Below, in pieces: positions 18,953-27,195 of a stretch of 64,000 bases of DNA. The position numbers were made by a program, and so were the translations under genes. The stretch is from Fulvivirgaceae bacterium JP3-4. GTDB taxonomy: Bacteria > Bacteroidota > Bacteroidia > Cytophagales > Cyclobacteriaceae. The notes beneath the pieces are model-generated. The model had not been told where the DNA came from and did not search any database. It saw only the letters and a program-made list of their open reading frames with translations. The stretch covers positions 2,170,001-2,234,000 of the forward strand of contig JARKND010000001.1 of assembly GCA_029309925.1 (NCBI GenBank), given 5' to 3'. Position 1 is the first letter of the stretch, and each line of letters starts with the position of its first letter.

Positions 18953-19709
18953 CGTTGGCTTCCTTTACAAACAATTCTGACTGTGATATTCTTGAAAGCA
19001 AAAATTCCATGTAGGCATTGCGATGTTCTTCGTGGGTTTCAAATGGAGAACCGTTGTCAAGCCAGTCATCGGGAATCGCGGCAACAATTTCACGGACCAT
19101 GTGTGCTGATAAAACGTTTCTGAGCCCGGCATCTGCTTCCAAAAGCCCTGAAGCAAAAGGGAGAAGCACATGGTCCTTAATATTCGGAAACGGTTTGGCG
19201 CCATTTTGCCAGTCAGTCCACGAATGGTGAAAATACAAAGACGCACCGTGATCGATCAGCCACAATTCTTTATGCCACATGAGCATGTTGGTGTTGCGAC
19301 CAGTCCGGTCAACGTTCATCAGCAGAGAATCAAGCCACACAATTTTTGAAGCCGTCATCGGATCCAGGCGGTTCGTTACCGGGTCAAAGGTGATGGCGCC
19401 AGACAGAAAATGCCCGCCAAGGTTGAGACCAACACTCGCCTTGAGGAGATCCTGAATTTCCTCGTCACCTTCGATGCGCCCGAAAGAACTGTCCAGTGTG
19501 GCAAAAACAAGTTCAGGAACCTTGAAGCCCAGCGCGCGTGCAAGCTCGCAGCCGATAAATTCAGCAATAAGCGCCTTTGTTCCCTGGCCGGCTCCGCGAA
19601 ACTTCAGAACGTAAAGGAACTGATCGTCCGCCTCCACAATGGCCGGAAGCGAACCGCCCTCCCTTAAAGGCGTGACATATCTGGTGACGTTTACCGTTCT
19701 GATTTCCAA
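18930..19709 (-). CDS. HipA-like kinase-fold protein
   Basis: About 259 residues. The kinase-like core shows LKFRGAGQGTKALIAE (a Gly-rich, ATP-site region), the catalytic-loop type NVDRTGRNTNML (compare NxDRHxxN in HipA) and LIDHGASLYF at the metal-binding Asp position. It lacks the N-terminal HipA subdomain, and no HipB antitoxin gene is near, so a classic toxin pair is unlikely. The open frame runs to 19781, but its first part is translated from a CACCAAGG repeat; a TTG at 19709 (MEIRTVNVTRYV) is the likelier start. Co-occurrence with DUF3037 is typical. Confidence 0.85.
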   Translation of the reverse strand: MEIRTVNVTRYVTPLREGGSLPAIVEADDQFLYVLKFRGAGQGTKALIAEFIGCELARALGFKVPELVFATLDSSFGRIEGDEEIQDLLKASVGLNLGGHFLSGAITFDPVTNRLDPMTASKIVWLDSLLMNVDRTGRNTNMLMWHKELWLIDHGASLYFHHSWTDWQNGAKPFPNIKDHVLLPFASGLLEADAGLRNVLSAHMVREIVAAIPDDWLDNGSPFETHEEHRNAYMEFLLSRISQSELFVKEANDARKSLV

Positions 19710-19744
19710 CTCGTTTACTCTGAGTTTCAAATATAGCTTTTCCG

Positions 19745-19850
19745 GGGAAGCCACCAAGGCACCAAGGGCACAAAGCACCATAAAGAAGACCTTTTTCCTT
19801 CGTGTTACTTCGTGCCCTTCGTGCCTTCGTGGCGCTTTGCCTTTGACGTT
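19745..19850. repeat. CACCAAGGCACCAAGGG inverted repeat
   Basis: GCCACCAAGGCACCAAGGGC at 19749-19768 faces GCCCTTCGTGCCTTCGTGGC at about 19812-19831, giving a stem of around 25 bases with few mismatches and a loop of about 40 bases. It lies between the divergent HipA-like and DUF2911 genes and overlaps a spurious 5' extension of the former. Related copies occur at 7540-7634 and about 52,910. Confidence 0.65.
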
Positions 19851-19929
19851 ACTTGAATAACCTTGAACTCCGTTTGAACAAATGGACGCGATCTATTCAC
19901 CCACTTTTGACAATCAAAATCCAATCAAC

Positions 19930-21042
19930 ATGAAAAAACATTTTACGCTACTGCTTGCCGCTCTGGCCGCATCAATCGTTTTGCACGCGCAGATCACACT
20001 CCCGCCAGCCGGTGGCAATAAAAAGGCTTCGGTTTCCGAGCGCATCGGTATCACGGACGTTCGCATTGATTATGATCGTCCAGCCGTTAATGGCCGCGAA
20101 GGTAAGATATGGGGTGGGGTGGTACACTACGGCTTTGCAGACCTCGACTATGGGACGAGCAAGGCTGCACCGTGGAGAGCCGGGGCAAATGAAAATACAA
20201 CGTTCGAATTGTCAACGGACGTGACTGTGGAAGGAAAGCCGCTGCCAGCAGGGAAATATGGTTTCTTCATCGCCATGGGGCCGGAGCGCGCTACACTCAT
20301 TTTTTCAAAACATCACACTGCATGGGGGAGTTTCTATTATGATCCGAAGGATGACGCCTTGCGTGTAGACGTACCGGTGTTAAAGCTCAGCGAAAGCGTT
20401 GAACGACTGAAGTACGAATTCAGCGACCAGAAAGAAAACAGCGCAGTGATTTCGCTACAATGGGAGAAAGTGAAAATTCCTTTCACCGTTGCGGTGGATT
20501 TGCAGAAGGAGCAAATCGCATCCTTTCGCAGGGAATTCAACATGGGAACATTTTACCGATACTGGCAGAACATGCATACCGCTGCCAACTATTGCCTGGT
20601 CAACAACATTAACCTTGAAGAAGGTTTGAGCTGGGCTGACCGATCCATCAACACCTTTTTTGGCGAAGCAAACTTCCTGACGCTGTCGACTTATGCAGGA
20701 TTGCTGGAAAAACTTAACAGGAAAACCGAGGCAGACTCGATCATGAAGAAAGCATATCCGATGGCGACAATGATCCAACTCTATTCCTATGGGCGGACAC
20801 TGCAGCGGCAAAAGAAGCACAAAGAAGCGCTCGATGTCTACAAGATGAGCTACGACCGTTTCGGAGACGACATCTATACGCTCATTGGCATGATCAAAGG
20901 GAACGCAGCAGTTGGCAATACAAAAGAGGCTTTAAAATTTGGCGACAAAGCCCTGGCAATCTCGAAGGACTCCAACACAAAAACCTATGTTGAAAAACTC
21001 ATGACGGACCTCAAGGCGGGTAAGGATATTTCTATGCTTTAA
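19930..21042 (+). CDS. exported DUF2911 protein with C-terminal TPR-like helices
   Basis: A 370-residue protein. A signal peptide (1-21, ending VLHAQ) is followed by the DUF2911 domain (about 38-190), recognised by SERIGITDVRIDYDRPAVNGRE, the WRAGANENTTFELSTDV segment and PAGKYGFFIAMG. The rest (about 200-370) is helical with TPR-like stretches. DUF2911 proteins are abundant in Bacteroidota and have no settled function. The frame extends upstream to 19882, but the ATG at 19930 begins the signal peptide. No operon partner is present. Confidence 0.88.
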   Translation: MKKHFTLLLAALAASIVLHAQITLPPAGGNKKASVSERIGITDVRIDYDRPAVNGREGKIWGGVVHYGFADLDYGTSKAAPWRAGANENTTFELSTDVTVEGKPLPAGKYGFFIAMGPERATLIFSKHHTAWGSFYYDPKDDALRVDVPVLKLSESVERLKYEFSDQKENSAVISLQWEKVKIPFTVAVDLQKEQIASFRREFNMGTFYRYWQNMHTAANYCLVNNINLEEGLSWADRSINTFFGEANFLTLSTYAGLLEKLNRKTEADSIMKKAYPMATMIQLYSYGRTLQRQKKHKEALDVYKMSYDRFGDDIYTLIGMIKGNAAVGNTKEALKFGDKALAISKDSNTKTYVEKLMTDLKAGKDISML

Positions 21043-21044
21043 GA

Positions 21045-21127
21045 CAAATGACGAATTACAAATAACGAATGACGAATGACGAATGAAAGGCCTGATTGCG
21101 AATTCGTCATTCGTCACTCGTTATTCA
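21045..21127. repeat. GACGAATGACGAATG array
   Basis: A run of imperfect 10-base units (ATGACGAATT/ACAAATAACG/AATGACGAAT) between the convergent DUF2911 and OsmC genes, followed by an inverted stretch (CGTCATTCGTCACTCGTTATTC), so it can form a long hairpin. It may double as a terminator for both genes. The family recurs at 52,741-52,786. Confidence 0.6.
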
Positions 21128-21526
21128 TTATTGTTGGAGCGTTACCGCAATACCCTGGCGCAAGGTGTTGTGGATTTCCGCAACCTTATCGACATCCTCA
21201 AGAAGTTTTTGGATTTCATTTTGGGTGTTGGGTGAATCGATCTTCACCGTGTAGTTGATCTTTTTTGCAGGCTCGCCTTCACCGCCAAACTCACCCGACA
21301 CTTTTACACTGATCGATCTGACCTGGATCGACCTGCGCGATGCCTCGCGATAGATGTCATTGCAAAAGCACGTAGCCAGTGCCGCAAACAACAGCTCACC
21401 ACCATTCACTGACGAACCCGACCCCTGTGGCTTAGCCGGAATCGAAATCTTTTTCGGAGCGCCATTCGTGCTGACTTCGAGGGAATTGTTTTGGGCGGAG
21501 TTGGTGAGGGTTGCTTCGATGGTCAT
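21128..21526 (-). CDS. OsmC-family protein
   Basis: A 132-residue OsmC/Ohr-fold protein. GGELLFAALATCFCNDIYRE (43-62) carries the peroxidatic-type Cys53, with an extra Cys55. The second conserved Cys, expected in a KVCPVSNTL-like motif near the C-terminus, is replaced by Ala in DKVAEIHNTLRQG. Classic organic-hydroperoxide reductase activity through a Cys-Cys cycle is therefore doubtful, as in many OsmC-like members. It probably acts in the cytoplasm in oxidative-stress protection. Upstream lies a TTAATGTGTTAATG array that may contain its promoter. Confidence 0.87.
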   Translation of the reverse strand: MTIEATLTNSAQNNSLEVSTNGAPKKISIPAKPQGSGSSVNGGELLFAALATCFCNDIYREASRRSIQVRSISVKVSGEFGGEGEPAKKINYTVKIDSPNTQNEIQKLLEDVDKVAEIHNTLRQGIAVTLQQ

Positions 21527-21705
21527 TTTGTTGTGTTACGGTGTTAATGTGTTAATGTATTAATGTGTTAAGGTGCGATGTCATACCAGGAGTATGATTC
21601 AAGATAATGCCAGAAAAGTCAATCAACGGAAAATTTTCTACTATTAGTATAGTTTGGTTCGGACGACCAACATGAACACCTGAACACATGAACACATGAA
21701 CACAA
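21527..21705. repeat. GTGTTAATG array with facing GAACACATG arm
   Basis: At 21531-21575 there are imperfect GTGTTAATGTATTAATGTG units; at 21670-21705 ACATGAACACCTGAACACAT units form the opposite arm. The 95 bases between are unique and AT-rich and probably hold the OsmC promoter on the minus strand. Confidence 0.55.
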
Positions 21706-22077
21706 TCATTTCTTCGCAGCCGCTTTCTCCATATTCTCCGCCACGCGGAATTTAACGATTTTCGTAATCAACGGGAGGGGTATTGGCTCATCCAGGGGAA
21801 ATTGAACGGTTCCTTTGCTTCCTTCGTATTTCGAAAGTTCTTTTTTGAATTTCTCGATGGCACGTGGAGCGGGGTAAAAACCGATATGATTCTTATACGC
21901 TGCAAAGTGCACGAGGTTTCCGTGTAACGCGAACGTTGGCATCATATAGCTGATCTTTTCTTCAGCCTTCGGAGCGGCTTTCCGGATGGTGGCGCGAATT
22001 TCTTTTAGTTTCTTCTGAACATCTTTCGGAAATTCAGCAATGTATTGGTCGATGGTTTCTGCAGCAGTACTTTTCAT
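21706..22077 (-). CDS. DUF1801 (YdhG-like) protein
   Basis: A 123-residue soluble protein matching the DUF1801 fold: TIDQYIAEFPKDVQKKLKEI at the N-terminus, EEKISYMMPTFALHGNLVHF in the middle and IGFYPAPRAIEKFKKELSKY toward the end. Some relatives have been linked to iron handling, but function is generally unclear. The C-terminus has a short basic Ala/Lys tail. It is a single gene. Confidence 0.85.
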   Translation of the reverse strand: MKSTAAETIDQYIAEFPKDVQKKLKEIRATIRKAAPKAEEKISYMMPTFALHGNLVHFAAYKNHIGFYPAPRAIEKFKKELSKYEGSKGTVQFPLDEPIPLPLITKIVKFRVAENMEKAAAKK

Positions 22078-22237
22078 ACGAAGGAAATTTTGATTCCCTA
22101 AATTATATCAAAACGGGATTACCATATTGTTCTATCCGCGACAATTTTGCGGGCCGATTGCGACAACTTTGACTTCAGCGCCCCGATCTCATAAGCCAAT
22201 CGTCCCAAGCCGTCACGCATCAACGCATGTTGAGTTT

Positions 22238-22747
22238 TCACAGCACATACTCCATCAACGCCAACTGTAAGCCGCGGTTATGGACCGGCAATTCAGGGCT
22301 ATCTGGCGTTGTATAGTTCTCAATAAATCTAAATCCGAAACCCTTATAGTATTCAATGATGTTTGTGTTGACAGCCCAGGTATCCATCCTCACGCGCGAA
22401 AGAGCTTTGGCTTTTGCATGGGTGATTGACCACTGAAGTATTTCTCCGAAAAGCTTTTTCCCTTTGAAGGCCGGGTTGACAACGATCCGATGGAGGTAAA
22501 GCGCATCGCCAGACTCACGATCACGCCAGATTAACTTGTCGGTATAACAAACACTGAATACCATAGCGATGATGCCATCCGCGACAATCTTGTATTGACT
22601 TTTGTTTTCAATGTCACGAAGAATTGCACTGCGGTCATAGTTCTTCCATGCCGGATAGCCTTTTGCTTCCTGGTATCGGATAGATTCATCGAAGAAGGAG
22701 AATATTTGCGGCAGGTCGCTGACTTCTGTATGCAGTATCTTGTACAT
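22238..22747 (-). CDS. GNAT-family N-acetyltransferase
   Basis: A 169-residue protein with the GNAT fold. LYLHRIVVNPAFKGKKLFGE (about 87-106) is motif A with a variant acetyl-CoA loop (FKGKKLFGE for Q/RxxGxG/A), and YYKGFGFRFIENY is motif B. The acceptor substrate cannot be told. Its start is followed upstream, with a 39-base gap, by the MmcQ-like gene on the same strand, so they may share a transcript. Confidence 0.85.
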   Translation of the reverse strand: MYKILHTEVSDLPQIFSFFDESIRYQEAKGYPAWKNYDRSAILRDIENKSQYKIVADGIIAMVFSVCYTDKLIWRDRESGDALYLHRIVVNPAFKGKKLFGEILQWSITHAKAKALSRVRMDTWAVNTNIIEYYKGFGFRFIENYTTPDSPELPVHNRGLQLALMEYVL

Positions 22748-22786
22748 AGATGCGGCAATCTAAAAAACGGGGCGCCAATCAAAAAA

Positions 22787-23143
22787 TCAATCTTGATCAC
22801 CCATCTGCTCACGCACCTGGTCTGCCAGCTTTTTCGGTGCTACCTCACAGTAAGACGTGAGCAACGCATCCGTAAATAATTGCTTGTTCACGGTCTTCAA
22901 CTCCGCATACGTCCATCCCTGGCGGCCCCACTTGTTACCGATCGGGTAAATCGATCCCTTGCTCATGCGTGAGAAAACATCCTGGTCGCTTTCCGATAGC
23001 TTAAGCGCTGCGCGTTTGAGTTTTGCATCGTACGTGGCAAATATTTTCTTTTTTACCCTGAAGGAAGTTCTTTCGAAATGAGGTGCTTCTTCAGATTCGG
23101 GGAGCGAAAGTGCAAGTTTCCGAAGGATAGTAATTGTAATCAT
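22787..23143 (-). CDS. MmcQ/YjbR family protein
   Basis: A 118-residue protein with the features of the YjbR/MmcQ fold: LALSLPESEEAPHFERTSFR at the N-terminus, KKIFATY, and a C-terminal GWTYAELKTVNKQLFTDALL helix pair. The family is a double-wing fold with suspected DNA-binding ability but no proven function. It lies 15 bases downstream of the ankyrin gene and 39 bases upstream of the GNAT gene, consistent with a three-gene unit. Confidence 0.87.
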   Translation of the reverse strand: MITITILRKLALSLPESEEAPHFERTSFRVKKKIFATYDAKLKRAALKLSESDQDVFSRMSKGSIYPIGNKWGRQGWTYAELKTVNKQLFTDALLTSYCEVAPKKLADQVREQMGDQD

Positions 23144-23158
23144 CGGTATAAAAATTTA

Positions 23159-24139
23159 TTAGCGTGCTCCAGCTGTTTTTAGAAGTATTTCAATTTCGGT
23201 ACGTCCCTTTTTTTTCGCCCAGGCGAGGGGAGTGGACCACGATGCGCCCGAGCGGTTGACATCGGCTCCTTTAGAAATCAGATACTTCACCATTTCAATT
23301 TTTCCAAAACGTGCCGCCACACCCAATGGAGTCGATTGATACTCCTGATCGAGTGCATTTAAGTCAGCTCCGTACGCGAGAAGCAAGAAAGCCTTTGCAA
23401 GGTCTTCAGATTGCGCAATGTGATGAAGAATGGTGGTTTTATGCCAGTTCATAATGTTAGCACTCATGCCATTTTTTAATAAAAAAGAAACCGCTTCTTC
23501 ATTTTCAAAGTAGTATGCCTGGGGCCACTTGAGCAGCACGGGCACGGTTGCTCCGTGGCGTAATAGCAGGTCGAGCATCTCGGTGTGGTTTTGCTTTGCC
23601 GGCATCATTAAAATTCCTTCACCCCAGAAGTATGTATCATCGAGCGCGTACTCCGGATTTGTTTCTAACATTGCATTTACAGCTTCCAGGTCGTTTCTTT
23701 CAACTGCATTTTCAAAACGGAGTTGTGATGGATTTCGCTGGAAGTCAATGTTGCCATTGTCGCCTTTGAATTTGTGACGGCCAGGATTGGCGGAATATTC
23801 CTGAAGCATCACCTTGATTTCGTCAAAGCCGCGATCGTCCGCGAAACTTTCAAGGCTGTCGAGAAACGGATAGGTTCTGTATGAAGGGTCATACGCACCT
23901 TTGTCCAGCAGGAATTTGACGAGTGAGGCGCGACCTCCCCGCACTGCAAAGTGGATGGGCGGACAATATAGATATTGCGCATAAAGAAGTTCAGGCTGCT
24001 GCTGCGCCATCCGCTCAACTGTGATAAGATCTCCTTCTGCACTTGCGTTGAGAATTTGCCAAACAACTTGCGTCCTGGAAACTACCCCATGTGCGATTTC
24101 CATTGGCAAGTCGAGCTTAAGTTCACGAGGTTGCAGCAT
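23159..24139 (-). CDS. ankyrin-repeat protein
   Basis: About 326 residues made of ankyrin repeats with PPIHFAVRGGRASLVKFLLD, ILMMPAKQNHTEMLDLLLRH, TPLGVAARFGKIEMVKYLIS and a last repeat with STPLAWAKKKGRTEIEILLK. No signal peptide is visible, so it is probably cytoplasmic and binds a protein. A GTG at 24154 would add five residues; the ATG at 24139 is preferred. First gene of a possible unit with the MmcQ and GNAT genes. Confidence 0.85.
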   Translation of the reverse strand: MLQPRELKLDLPMEIAHGVVSRTQVVWQILNASAEGDLITVERMAQQQPELLYAQYLYCPPIHFAVRGGRASLVKFLLDKGAYDPSYRTYPFLDSLESFADDRGFDEIKVMLQEYSANPGRHKFKGDNGNIDFQRNPSQLRFENAVERNDLEAVNAMLETNPEYALDDTYFWGEGILMMPAKQNHTEMLDLLLRHGATVPVLLKWPQAYYFENEEAVSFLLKNGMSANIMNWHKTTILHHIAQSEDLAKAFLLLAYGADLNALDQEYQSTPLGVAARFGKIEMVKYLISKGADVNRSGASWSTPLAWAKKKGRTEIEILLKTAGAR

Positions 24140-24154
24140 ATCGATGGGCCACAC

Positions 24155-24729
24155 GAATCAAACCAATGCTAATTTATTAAAAAAACCGGATGGCAACTTC
24201 ACCTGGCCCGTGAAGCTGGCGCAAGTCTTGGCTGAGGCGTGAGCATGCGCGTGACTTGTGCCTTACATGACGAAAGCTTCAGACTTGTTTTTAGGATATT
24301 GATTTGAATCCGATGTACATCTACTTTGAAAATGAGTCGCAAAAATGCAAAACCAGATTTCAGTCAGAGACTGAATCCATGATTAGGCACAAGTCCTTCT
24401 ATCACACTTACCCATCGTTGGAAGACTTGCGCCAGTCCATGCCAACCGGGAAGACGGAATTGATTCTTAATCCTTCCTACACTAAACGTTTACATTTCCT
24501 TAACCGCTGAGTGAAGCGCAAAGTATAATTTTGATTCATTCAAGTATGAGAGACTCGATGCTTTACCTATGCCTGGCAACGTTGATTAGTTTGCTTTTGT
24601 TATTCGCTGCATCTATCGACTAAGTTGTCTGCACATCAGGAGGAGCAAACGCGCTATAGTTTGGTGGTTTATTTTTGGTTGAAACGGAACATCTGCCCTT
24701 AGGGATAGATGTTCCTTTGGTAACATTTT
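24155..24729. repeat. gap with inverted and direct copies of a 75-80 bp element
   Basis: An element with the ends GACTGAAGCCATGATAGGC and GAAGACTTGCGCCAGTC is present directly at 24361-24440, in reverse orientation at about 24213-24296 (GGCGCAAGTCTTGG ... GGCACAAG-like reversed as CTTGTGCC) and again directly at about 25003-25088 after the next gene. The first two form an inverted pair that could fold. A 25-codon ORF (24546-24623) lies in the remainder. No other gene is seen. Confidence 0.6.
24546..24623 (+). CDS. possible 25-residue hydrophobic peptide
   Basis: ATG at 24546 opens a 25-codon frame: a short charged start (MRDSM), then LYLCLATLISLLLLFAA and the end SID. The composition is that of a single membrane span, as in small membrane peptides or type I toxins. 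There is no clear ribosome-binding site, no antisense RNA evidence, and so short a frame can arise by chance. Confidence 0.25.
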   Translation: MRDSMLYLCLATLISLLLLFAASID

Positions 24730-25023
24730 ATGAAACGTACAACTCGGGAATCGCTGCGCGAATTATTACAGACTATTGCAGGCATCTTCATCGGACTTGC
24801 GCTCATAGCACTGGCGCTTTATTCATTTTATTTTGTGCATCACGCTTCCGAAACGTTTCTTTCATTTGTGTGCATGTCAATAGCGGGGATTTGTATGTTT
24901 ACAATAAGTCTTGACACACTCAGGGCCGCGACATCAAAGCAGCGTTCTCCATCGTCTAAAACCGCGCTTCGTAAGTTAATTAGAGTTCCTGAACACACAC
25001 CCGGGCTTCAGTCTGAAGACTGA
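24730..25023 (+). CDS. small membrane protein of unknown function
   Basis: A 97-residue protein with a basic start (MKRTTRESLRELLQ), two membrane spans (about 15-36 and 41-61) and a basic tail. The last residues (HTPGLQSED) are read from the start of a copy of the dispersed element at 25003-25088, so the original C-terminus may have been replaced. Unrecognised; it may be real because of the strong hydrophobic pattern and the Lys/Arg placement. Confidence 0.45.
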   Translation: MKRTTRESLRELLQTIAGIFIGLALIALALYSFYFVHHASETFLSFVCMSIAGICMFTISLDTLRAATSKQRSPSSKTALRKLIRVPEHTPGLQSED

Positions 25024-25088
25024 AGCCATGATAGGGCAACAAGTCCTTCTTTCCCGCAAACCCATGCGAAGACTTGCGCCAGTCAAAT
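25003..25088 (+). repeat. third copy of the 75-80 bp element
   Basis: CTTCAGTCTGAAGACTGAAG, a palindrome, opens the copy, followed by a stretch like the one at 24361-24440 and ending GAAGACTTGCGCCAGTCAAA. It covers the stop codon of the small membrane protein gene and lies 20 bases from the end of the convergent ttcA gene, so it could serve as a terminator. Confidence 0.6.
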
Positions 25089-25106
25089 AAAAATAGATTC
25101 CAATTG

Positions 25107-25889
25107 CTACTGATCTACAAGCGTTTTCTTTAGATCCAGGAAGTCAAACAAAGATCTGTCGAACAAGTGAGATGGAGACACGTTCGAGATAGCGTTGAAC
25201 ATGATCTCGACACGGTCAGGGTACTGCTTTTCCCATTCAGCGATCATCTTCTTGATCACGTTGCGCTGAAGGTTGGGCTGAGAGCCGCAGAGATTGCAGG
25301 GTATGATTGGGAAGTTACGGAACGCAGCATACTGCGCAATGTCCCGCTCGCGAGTGCTGGAGAGCGGCCGGATGACAATGTGCTTTTTGTCATCTGTGAG
25401 ATATTTGGGGGGCATCGCCTCGAGCTTGCCACTGAAGAAAAGGTTCAGGAAGAAAGTCTCAAGCACATCGTCCTTGTGGTGACCGAGGGCGATCTTGGTG
25501 GCGCCAAGTTCTTCTGCTATCGAGTAGAGATTGCCGCGTCTGAGGCGTGAGCACATGCTGCACATCGTCTTTCCCTCAGGCGTCTTTTCGATCACAACGG
25601 AGTAGGTATCCTTTTCATAGATCTTAAACGGAACGTTTGCCGCGCTGAGATATTCCGGAAGTACGTGTTCCGGAAATCCAGGTTGCTTTTGATCGAGGTT
25701 GACAGCGATGAGTCTGAAGTCAATGATGTTCTGCATGTTCATGAGCACATCCAGCATTGTATAGCTGTCTTTGCCTCCCGAAAGGCAAACCATCACAAGA
25801 TCACCTTCTTCGATGAGTCCAAAATCCTTGTTCAGCTGCCAGGCTTCCTTCCTGATCTTCCTTGTCACCTTCTCAAAAGCTTCGTTCAT
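25107..25889 (-). CDS. ttcA: tRNA 2-thiocytidine(32) synthetase TtcA
   Basis: A 260-residue enzyme of the PP-loop ATPase family. SGGKDS (37-42) is the ATP pyrophosphatase loop. The Cys residues expected to hold the [4Fe-4S] cluster are in [11 protein letters not shown] (Cys110, Cys113), with a further pair in IPCNLCGSQ (Cys198, Cys201). [17 protein letters not shown] is the second conserved block. TtcA thiolates cytidine 32 in certain tRNAs. Length and order match the family. It is monocistronic, transcribed away from the sigma-factor gene. Confidence 0.92.
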   Translation of the reverse strand: MNEAFEKVTRKIRKEAWQLNKDFGLIEEGDLVMVCLSGGKDSYTMLDVLMNMQNIIDFRLIAVNLDQKQPGFPEHVLPEYLSAANVPFKIYEKDTYSVVIEKTPEGKTMCSMCSRLRRGNLYSIAEELGATKIALGHHKDDVLETFFLNLFFSGKLEAMPPKYLTDDKKHIVIRPLSSTRERDIAQYAAFRNFPIIPCNLCGSQPNLQRNVIKKMIAEWEKQYPDRVEIMFNAISNVSPSHLFDRSLFDFLDLKKTLVDQ

Positions 25890-26042
25890 AACTTAAAAAA
25901 TGCAAATATAGTTATGGAGACCGGCATGGCAATGCGTACAAACGCTATGCGGTGGGCTGTCGCTGAGGCAAAAAAATTTTCACCTTGCCTGTCATATTTC
26001 ATCCATTGTTGTCACTAACATGGTAAACCAAGCCTAACCTGG

Positions 26043-26549
26043 ATGGACCCGCAACTTGAAAAGACCTTTCTGGCAGGACTGGAGCAGAATCAGCATAAGT
26101 TGCTGAGAATCTGCTCTGTATATGCTGTTGATGACGATGACAAAAAAGATCTTTTCCAGGAAGCACTCATTCACATTTGGCAATCGATGCCCGCGTTTGA
26201 GCACCGCTCTTCGCTGAGCACGTGGATGTTCCGCGTAACGTTGAACGTCTGCCTGCGCCTTCAATCAAAAGAATCGAAAAAGAAAGAACGCTTCGTCAAA
26301 CTTGACAGCATTTCCATTACGCATGCAATTGAAGGCGAGGGAGACCCTGAAGCACAGGAAAGGTTGATAAAGCTCAGGTCCTGCATAAAAGAACTCAACG
26401 ATGCTGACAAGGCCGTGATCACATTGTATCTCGAAGACCTGCCGTATGCTGAAATTGCCGCAGTTACCGGCCTCTCGGAAAATCATGTGGCCGTAAAGCT
26501 GAAGCGCATCAAAAATAAATTATTGAACTGTATAACCGGAAAAATATGA
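26043..26549 (+). CDS. ECF-type RNA polymerase sigma factor
   Basis: A 168-residue sigma-70 family protein of group IV. Region 2 includes DDDKKDLFQEALIHIWQSMP and the -10-binding TWMFRVTLNVCLR; region 4 includes YLEDLPYAEIAAVTGLSENH with the recognition helix HVAVKLKRIKNKL. The next gene starts inside its stop codon (ATGA), so the downstream membrane protein is translationally coupled and may serve as its anti-sigma partner. Confidence 0.93.
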   Translation: MDPQLEKTFLAGLEQNQHKLLRICSVYAVDDDDKKDLFQEALIHIWQSMPAFEHRSSLSTWMFRVTLNVCLRLQSKESKKKERFVKLDSISITHAIEGEGDPEAQERLIKLRSCIKELNDADKAVITLYLEDLPYAEIAAVTGLSENHVAVKLKRIKNKLLNCITGKI

Positions 26550-27136
26550 TAGAGGATGAATTGGTGAAGATCTGGCAATCGTCTCCGAACCACGAGGTTG
26601 TCAAGTTCGAAAAATCTCGGTTGATGCTCGATGTCCAATCCGGTATCGACCGGTTTAATAAACTGGTGAAGAACCGCGACCTGCGCGAAATGGCTGGCGG
26701 TGTAATTGCAGTTCCGATCATGGCCTATATCGGATTCCGGTCACCCTATTTGCTGACAAAGATCGGGGCGGTACTCAGCATCATCAGTGGATTATATGTG
26801 GTGCTGCGTTTGAACAATGCGCGCAGGCAGGGCATTGGTTCACTCAATACAACATATCTTCAATACCTTTACGATCACAAACTAAATGTTCAGGCCCAGA
26901 TTCACTTGCTTGAAACAGTTTTATATTGGTATATTTTACCGTTTTACATAAGCATTAGTCTGATGCTACTCGGCCCATACCTCGAGCATGGAAACCTTGA
27001 TTCATTTCTCATCAAACAAATCGGAGCAACCATTTTCGCTCTTGTTATCTATTACCTTAACCAGCAAGCAATAAAGAAAACTCTTCACCCGCGCCTGACT
27101 AAGATCGATGAACTGATCCACCTCATGGAATCCTAA
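26546..27136 (+). CDS. membrane protein coupled to the sigma factor, possible anti-sigma
   Basis: A 196-residue protein with a cytoplasmic N-terminal stretch of about 45 residues beginning MIEDELVKIWQSSPNHEVVK, then about four membrane spans and a short basic C-terminus. Such proteins follow ECF sigma genes throughout Bacteroidota; the N-terminal region could hold the sigma factor. It lacks the zinc-binding HxxxCxxC motif of ZAS anti-sigma domains. The role is inferred from the 4-base overlap only. Confidence 0.7.
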   Translation: MIEDELVKIWQSSPNHEVVKFEKSRLMLDVQSGIDRFNKLVKNRDLREMAGGVIAVPIMAYIGFRSPYLLTKIGAVLSIISGLYVVLRLNNARRQGIGSLNTTYLQYLYDHKLNVQAQIHLLETVLYWYILPFYISISLMLLGPYLEHGNLDSFLIKQIGATIFALVIYYLNQQAIKKTLHPRLTKIDELIHLMES

Positions 27137-27192
27137 CCCGCAACCCTGAACCCGCAACATTGAACCTTGAACTTTGAACCTTGAACCTACCC
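27132..27192. repeat. AACCCGCAACCCTGAACCTTGAAC array
   Basis: A run of imperfect 9-11 base units of the types AACCCGCAAC and TTGAACCTTGAAC fills the space between the membrane protein stop and the serine hydrolase start, ending directly before the ATG. It is a member of the same family as 5527-5594. Confidence 0.55.
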
Positions 27193-27195
27193 GCT

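Noticed and set aside
18569-19709. HipA-like kinase as a classic toxin-antitoxin pair
   Set aside because: No HipB-type HTH antitoxin is adjacent; the partner is DUF3037.
24304-24510. 68-codon ORF in the 24.2-24.7 kb gap
   Set aside because: It covers a copy of the dispersed 75-80 bp element and has no protein-like features.
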